DNA of 64,000 nucleotides, from positions 124,001 through 188,000 of the forward strand of contig NC_015562.1 in assembly GCF_000214415.1 (NCBI RefSeq). Reading direction: 5' to 3'. The translations under genes and the position numbers were made by a program. This DNA comes from Methanotorris igneus Kol 5 (lineage in GTDB: Archaea; AGJL01; Methanococci; Methanococcales; Methanococcaceae). Positions 59,419-64,000 of the stretch are shown in pieces (the first letter of the stretch is position 1; each line of letters opens with the position of its first letter). The notes beneath the pieces were generated by a model, which ran no database searches, was not told where the DNA came from, and was given only the letters and a program-made list of their open reading frames with translations.

Positions 59419-60504
59419 ATGAAATTTTTTAATAGAGAGAAAGAAATCAATGAAATCTTACACATTTTGAGTAAAGAGTCGGATGATATTTATTTTATTT
59501 ATGGCCCATTAAATAGTGGAAAGACCGCTTTAATAAATCACATAATAAACAATGAATTAAAAAAATTCAATAAAAAATATGCTGTCTTTTATGTTAATTT
59601 TAGAGAATATGATATATTTTCAATGGATAATTTTGTCGAAGCGCTGTTTGAAATTGATGAAAACTCAGAAGAAAAGACAATGAAATCATATATAGAGAGC
59701 TTTACAAAAAGTGTGAACGATATTATAAATCTTTATTATGGAATAAAAGTCCCAGAACCAATATTGAATAAATTATTTGGAGAAAAAGAAAAAGGAAGAT
59801 TGGTTTTTAAGTTTATTAGGGACTTATTTATAAGTTTGAATAAGAAGGGAGTTCAACCAGTATTCATTTTAGATGAGTTGCAGATGATTAAAGATATTGT
59901 TATGAACGGTGAAAAACCATTATTAAAAAGTTTATTTCAATTTTTAGTCTCTTTAACAAAAGAGAGACATATAGCCTATTGTCTTTGCCTAAGTTCTGAT
60001 AGTTTGTTTATTGAGTATGTTTATAACATTGGAGAGTTAGAAGGAAGGGCTAAATATCTTTTAGTGGATGATTTTGATAAAGAAACTACTCTAAAATTTA
60101 TTGACTTTTTAACCAAAGAAAAATTAAATAAAACTCTATCTGATGGGGATAGAGAGTTAATTTACTCTTATGTAGGAGGCAAGCCAAAGGATATAAAGTA
60201 TGTTGTTGAAGAAAGCAAGTTTAAAGATTTGAGAGAAATCTTAGAGCATATGCTTAGAGATGAAATTCAAAAGTTAAAGTATTTCTTAGAAGATGTTAAA
60301 GAAGAAGATGAGGAGTTTTATAAAAAAATCGTTGATGTATTGAGAATATTTAAAGAAAATTATGAAGTTGAAGATACAATAATAAATAAAAAAATTAGAG
60401 AGTTTTTGATTAAAAGGAATATTTTATTCTTAAATCCACAAAAAGGAACTTTAAAACCGCAGAGTTATTTAGTTTGGAATGCAATAAAGAGGGTGATAAA
60501 ATGA
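59419..60504 (+). CDS. Archaeal ATPase (MJ-type), paralogue 4
   Basis: 361 residues, ATG 59419 after [24 protein letters not shown], Walker [16 protein letters not shown], Walker [28 protein letters not shown] and C-terminal [20 protein letters not shown]. More distant from paralogues 1-3, including a different N-terminal half. Its TGA overlaps the ATG of a truncated further paralogue (ATGA), so two such genes were once in tandem. Confidence 0.9.
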   Translation: MKFFNREKEINEILHILSKESDDIYFIYGPLNSGKTALINHIINNELKKFNKKYAVFYVNFREYDIFSMDNFVEALFEIDENSEEKTMKSYIESFTKSVNDIINLYYGIKVPEPILNKLFGEKEKGRLVFKFIRDLFISLNKKGVQPVFILDELQMIKDIVMNGEKPLLKSLFQFLVSLTKERHIAYCLCLSSDSLFIEYVYNIGELEGRAKYLLVDDFDKETTLKFIDFLTKEKLNKTLSDGDRELIYSYVGGKPKDIKYVVEESKFKDLREILEHMLRDEIQKLKYFLEDVKEEDEEFYKKIVDVLRIFKENYEVEDTIINKKIREFLIKRNILFLNPQKGTLKPQSYLVWNAIKRVIK

Positions 60505-60551
60505 AATTCTATAACAGAGAAAAAGAACTTGACTATCTAAAAAATTTTTAA
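60501..60551 (+). pseudogene. Stub of a fifth archaeal ATPase paralogue
   Basis: ATG 60501 opens [16 protein letters not shown] then TAA at 60549-60551. These 16 codons are the N-terminus of the ATPase family (compare [14 protein letters not shown]), preceded by GGTGATAAA. The rest is gone; the stub runs straight into the convergent metE gene, so a deletion joined the two. Confidence 0.8.
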
Positions 60552-61477
60552 CCGATTAATTTACTCGCAGCAACCATATTTTTTAATTTATTGTATGCGA
60601 TGTCTATTGGCAACAGCCTCATACCACAATCTGGGTCTATGAGCATAAATTCCTTAACATCCTTATTTTTTAAGTTGTCGTTATTCTTTAAAATTTCTAT
60701 ACCTTCCTCTATTAACGCTTTGATTTCATTAACATCTTCAACTTTTTTTGATTTTGTATTTACACAACCAAACCCCACTTTTTTCTCAATAATTTCAAGA
60801 ACTTCAAGATTTTTTCTATTTGAGGCAAATTCATGGTCAAGAATATCAACATTAAATTCATTTAAGTCCTCAAATATATCCACAACATCCCCACAAACAT
60901 GCAGTGCAACAGGAACCTTGATATCCTTTGTTATTAAGTTTATTGCCTTTCTTGCAACATCCAAATCATAGAGTTTTGTGGATAATATTGGTTCATCAAT
61001 TTGAATCATCTTTACATAATCTTGGATTGCCATGACCTCCTTTTTCAAAGCCACTGCTATATCGTATATCAATTTCTCATCTTTGTTATCTGAATAATAA
61101 CCTTCAACCCTAACAGAAGAGGCAATTGTGCACGGCCCTGTTATAATGCCTTTTACACCCTTACCGTTGCCATGTTTTGAGAGTATTTTTAAGGTATATT
61201 TTATGTCATTCAGTATTATTGGCTTTGTATATTCAATTTTTCCAATGACTCTTTTCCCCTCAAATCCATACATATTATTCACAAATATTTCAACCATATC
61301 TCCCCTAACTTGCCCATCACTAACGATATCAATCCCAGCAGATAATTGGTCTATAACTGCCTTTTCTATGGCATATTTATATTCATCAAACATTCCCAAA
61401 AAATTCTTGATCTTCTCAACAATTGTCTCTGGCTTTTTTGTTATGACAGGATAACTTCCTACTACTGTTGTAATCAT
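60548..61477 (-). CDS. Methionine synthase, MetE catalytic-core type
   Basis: About 309 residues from ATG 61477; an upstream in-frame ATG at 61483 and TTG at 61486 are alternatives. Corresponds to the C-terminal half of cobalamin-independent MetE: TTVVGSYPVI, DIVSDGQVRGDM, GPCTIASSVRVEGYY, QIDEPILST, the zinc ligands His/Cys in ALHVCGDVVDI and Cys in IDPDCGMRLL, and GFGCVNTKS. Archaeal short MetE uses a methyl donor such as methylcobalamin or a corrinoid protein rather than methyl-folate. Supplies methionine to mat. Confidence 0.9.
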   Translation of the reverse strand: MITTVVGSYPVITKKPETIVEKIKNFLGMFDEYKYAIEKAVIDQLSAGIDIVSDGQVRGDMVEIFVNNMYGFEGKRVIGKIEYTKPIILNDIKYTLKILSKHGNGKGVKGIITGPCTIASSVRVEGYYSDNKDEKLIYDIAVALKKEVMAIQDYVKMIQIDEPILSTKLYDLDVARKAINLITKDIKVPVALHVCGDVVDIFEDLNEFNVDILDHEFASNRKNLEVLEIIEKKVGFGCVNTKSKKVEDVNEIKALIEEGIEILKNNDNLKNKDVKEFMLIDPDCGMRLLPIDIAYNKLKNMVAASKLIG

Positions 61478-61534
61478 AGTCATCAACCTAAAAAACGTTA
61501 TGATATTTTATAGTTTTTATGCGAATGAGTGTTA

Positions 61535-61762
61535 TATAGTCGTTCTACAATTAGATGACAGTTAGCATAACTCTAATTTAAATTAAAATTTTGTTAAATT
61601 ACCTAAAATTTAAAATTTGAGATTATAGTCAGTGCTGTAATTTGTAGAACGGCTATATAAATAACTAACTAAACTTAAATTTTCAATTTGGTACTACTTA
61701 ACAAACATCTAATTTAAATTTTAAGTTGGTGATGGCTATCATTTAATGCAGAACAATTATAT
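61535..61762. repeat. TATAGTYGT MITE-like element A10 plus partial unit
   Basis: A full unit runs from TATAGTCGTTCTACA (61535) to TGTAGAACGGCTATA (61643-61657). After about 100 bp another right terminus GCAGAACAATTATA follows, like that upstream of 22062. An internal left-type TATAGTCAGTG lies at 61624. They occupy most of the 61478-61928 gap. Near 61880 (CATAAAAAATATATATGAG) is the likely TATA region of the HTH gene. Confidence 0.6.
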
Positions 61763-61928
61763 CTTTGCTTAACTTTAATTATCGCAATTTTAGTTTCAAT
61801 TTTCAGATTTTTTCATATTATTTTGTTGTTGTTTTATTGAAATAAAAATGCAATAAAGTTTATATACCCAATAACCATAAAAAATATATATGAGATAGAT
61901 TAGTGTGAGACGGGAGGTGATCACTGTG

Positions 61929-62909
61929 ATGAGAGAAATATTATTAGCCGAATGCATCAACTTATTAAGAAGTCATAATTTTAATGTCTCACAACCTTTA
62001 GGAAGAGCATGCTTTGATATCATCGCTAACAGAGGATATGTAAGATTGTTGATAAAAATATTAAAAAATATTGACAGTTTAAGTGAAGAACAGTCAAAAG
62101 AACTCTTGAAAATAGCAAACATCTTATCCGCAGTTCCAATAATAATTGGAATAAGAACGAGAAATGCTATGATGGAGCATGGTGTAGTGTACGATAGATA
62201 CAACATAAAAGCAGTTACATTTGAGACCTTTGAGGAATACCTGAAAGGTAGCCCACCCGTAGTGTATGCGCATAGGGGTGGATTCTTCGTAAAAATTGAT
62301 GGCGAGGCATTAAAAAGAGCAAGAGAGAGGTTAAATGTATCTGTTGGAGAGTTGGCTGAGGCATCAGGGGTCTCAAGAAAAACCATATACAAATATGAGC
62401 AAAATAAGGCAAATCCATCAGTAGAAGTTGCTATGAGAATTGAAGAATATTTAGATGTCCCATTGGCAAAAGGTATAGATTTATTTGAACCAGTAAATGT
62501 CCAAAAAGATAACGAAAGTCAGAAAAGAGGACCTCCATTTCCTCCAGACGAAGAAATCAACATTGAGGAATATAAAAAACAGGCACTAAATATATTGAAT
62601 GAATTGGGTTTCAACTTAATACCAACTTTAAGAGCTCCTTTTGATGCTGTTGCAGAAAAACATGAAGAAAAACACAACATTCTATTAACAAACATTGGAG
62701 AGCAGGAAAATGAAGACATAAGAAGAAGAGCAATATTGGTCAGAGAAATATCAAAACTCTTAGATGGATATTCACTATTAATTTTGGAGAAAAAAGAAAG
62801 ACACTACAAAAATTTGGCAGTAATTAGCATGAAAGAACTTGAAAAAATGGATGATGCATTAGATTTAATTGAATTTATAAAGGATATGTTAAAGTCAGAC
62901 AAATGGTAA
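61929..62909 (+). CDS. HTH-type transcriptional regulator (COG1395-like)
   Basis: About 326 residues from ATG 61929, preceded by a strong ribosome site GGAGGTGATCAC. N-terminal ~120 residues are a restriction-endonuclease-like or ligand domain (GRACFDIIANRGYVRLLIK), followed by a Cro/CI HTH (VGELAEASGVSRKTIYKYEQ, residues ~147-166), then a C-terminal repeat of the first domain (LRAPFDAVAEKHEEKHNILL). The conserved archaeal family has unknown targets. Adjacent and convergent to the UPF0173 gene, as recalled for M. jannaschii MJ1164/MJ1163. Confidence 0.87.
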   Translation: MREILLAECINLLRSHNFNVSQPLGRACFDIIANRGYVRLLIKILKNIDSLSEEQSKELLKIANILSAVPIIIGIRTRNAMMEHGVVYDRYNIKAVTFETFEEYLKGSPPVVYAHRGGFFVKIDGEALKRARERLNVSVGELAEASGVSRKTIYKYEQNKANPSVEVAMRIEEYLDVPLAKGIDLFEPVNVQKDNESQKRGPPFPPDEEINIEEYKKQALNILNELGFNLIPTLRAPFDAVAEKHEEKHNILLTNIGEQENEDIRRRAILVREISKLLDGYSLLILEKKERHYKNLAVISMKELEKMDDALDLIEFIKDMLKSDKW

Positions 62910-62920
62910 GGAACCAAACT

Positions 62921-63574
62921 TTAGAGATCTATCGGCTCTCCTATTTTTGGAATTATAACTTCAACTCCCAAGCCCTCTGCTAATTTTTTGAATTCGTTAG
63001 GGTCTGCTTTTATTAATGGGAATGTATTGTAGTGCATTGGAATAACAACTTCAGGATAGAGTAACTCAATAGCTATTAAAGCCTCTTTTATATCCATCGT
63101 GTATCTTCCACCAATTGGTAATAGTGCAATACTTGGTGAATAAATTTCCCCAATCAACTCCATATCACTAAACACTCCAGTGTCTCCCGCATGGTAAACC
63201 CTATCATTTACAATAAATCCTCCTGCAACTCCTCCACTGATGTTGGGGGCAATATCTGAAGAATGTTCCGCTTTAACCATGGTCAATTTTGCATTGTTTA
63301 TAACAATAGTCCCCCCAATATTCATGCCTTCTGCACAAACCCCCAATTCTTGTAAATAAACGCTAATCTCATGATTTGCCACAACAGGAACATTGTATTC
63401 TTTTGAAAGTTTCTCTGCATTACCTAAATGATCTCCATGCCCATGAGTTACCGCTATTACATCTACACCTTCCATAATCTCATCAAATGGAATATCACAG
63501 AGAGGATTTGGAACAAATGGATCTATAAGGACATTATCAACTTTAAAGCATGCATGTCCATACCACGTTATCAT
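62921..63574 (-). CDS. UPF0173 metallo-beta-lactamase-fold hydrolase
   Basis: 217 residues. MBL fold metal motif THGHGDHLGN, VNDRVYHAGDTGVFSDM, ligand His in VIPMHYNTFP and N-terminal ITWYGHACFKV. The family (UPF0173, UlaG/YtnP-like) is a metal-dependent hydrolase with unknown substrate. ATG 63574 follows GGGTGGTTAT. Monocistronic. Confidence 0.92.
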   Translation of the reverse strand: MITWYGHACFKVDNVLIDPFVPNPLCDIPFDEIMEGVDVIAVTHGHGDHLGNAEKLSKEYNVPVVANHEISVYLQELGVCAEGMNIGGTIVINNAKLTMVKAEHSSDIAPNISGGVAGGFIVNDRVYHAGDTGVFSDMELIGEIYSPSIALLPIGGRYTMDIKEALIAIELLYPEVVIPMHYNTFPLIKADPNEFKKLAEGLGVEVIIPKIGEPIDL

Positions 63575-63830
63575 ATAACCACCCCAAATGAATCTTAAAT
63601 TTTCTTTTTCTTTTATTTTTAATTTTTAGTTTTTTTAATTTATCTTATATCTCTATTAGTATATAAAAATGTATGCCGTTCATTTATTTATAGACTTAAA
63701 AATTTCAATATAATTATTAGCAGTCTTACCAACATATCCACTTCTTCAAAATTGTATAAGTTCTTTTTAAATTCAATGCACACTATATTTATAAATCTAC
63801 GGGTAAAAGGGATTTTCTACCACTTTGCAC

Positions 63831-63943
63831 GTTTCCATCCTTGTTTTAATGGATGAGTAATTCAAACAGTTTGAATTGGTTTTTACTCTATAACCTTAGC
63901 ACTATTGTTTCCATCCTTGTTTTAATGGATGAGGTATTCAAAC
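63831..63943 (-). CRISPR. Two-repeat CRISPR locus
   Basis: Two 37-bp repeats (63831-63867 and 63907-63943) sharing GTTTCCATCCTTGTTTTAAT and ending TTCAAAC, separated by a 39-bp spacer. They differ only near GAGTAATTC versus GAGGTATTC. On the minus strand the repeat ends GGATGGAAAC, like type I-B repeats, so the leader should lie to the right, where AAATTTATATAGG (minus strand) could be the promoter. The first copy would then be the terminal, slightly degenerate repeat. No cas gene in the window. The remaining 63575-63830 is AT-rich with nothing else recognised. Confidence 0.85.
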
Positions 63944-64000
63944 CCTATAACTTCATCCTTATTTTATGCCCAAACTCCTATATAAATTTTTTTTCAACCC

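Overview
The window is AT-rich archaeal chromosome. Gene content, translational signals (GGTGAT/GGAGG just before most starts) and protein sequences point to a hyperthermophilic methanogen of the Methanocaldococcaceae (Methanocaldococcus/Methanotorris type). Diagnostic genes are methanogen-type SerRS, PSTK, the split SelU, CbiD, archaeal MAT, B-family DNA polymerase and many proteins recognisably close to M. jannaschii ones. Family names and M. jannaschii comparisons are from memory, not from a search.

Layout. 1-6.3 kb: end of a homoaconitase/isopropylmalate isomerase small subunit, then a two-gene cassette (Ser/Thr kinase plus TPR/beta-propeller protein) between two direct copies of a ~125-bp repeat, then remains of a branched-chain amino-acid ABC transporter (livF intact, livG frameshifted). 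6.3-20.7 kb: housekeeping genes (GNAT, hisA, nucleoside kinase, nadA, PP-loop ATPase, polB without inteins, adenine deaminase, permuted GTPase, AIM24-like, aspartate aminotransferase, MAT). 21-28.2 kb: ABC-2 export pair, SerRS type 2, cbiD, trmO, secreted proteins. 28.3-34.4 kb: accessory zone with an archaeal ATPase, orphan genes, phosphatase, EVE protein, truncated genes and two IS remnants. 34.4-38.4 kb: split SelU, FeoB and a DtxR-type regulator. 38.5-42 kb: two more ATPase paralogues and an orphan. 42.3-54.4 kb: TPP enzyme, PSTK, deaminase, a GC-rich structured RNA candidate, MEMO, Mrp, thymidylate synthase, NYN protein, SF1 helicase. 54.6-59.3 kb: dTDP-rhamnose genes rfbA-rfbB-rfbD-rfbC, with a large intein in RfbB. 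59.4-64 kb: a fourth ATPase plus a stub, MetE-type methionine synthase, HTH regulator, metallo-hydrolase and a two-repeat CRISPR locus.

Connections. SerRS (charges tRNA-Sec with Ser), PSTK (phosphorylates Ser-tRNA-Sec) and SelU (2-selenouridine in tRNA) together indicate active selenium use. MAT, the 5'-deoxyadenosine/MTA/SAH deaminase, adenine deaminase and MetE belong to SAM/methionine turnover. FeoB and DtxR form a divergent iron-control unit with palindromes between them.

The unusual content is repetitive. Intergenic regions carry (i) ~115-200-bp elements with termini TATAGTYGTnYGC/GCRnACRACTATA, (ii) 78-142-bp elements with CGCTCAT termini, and (iii) a dispersed ~21-bp hairpin of the type GGCAAAACC-nnn-GGTTTTGCC or CGAAAACC-nnn-GGTTTTCG. 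A double-hairpin relative of (iii), 44 bp long and identical in both copies, interrupts one transposase gene twice; removing exactly 44 bp at each site restores one uninterrupted reading frame.
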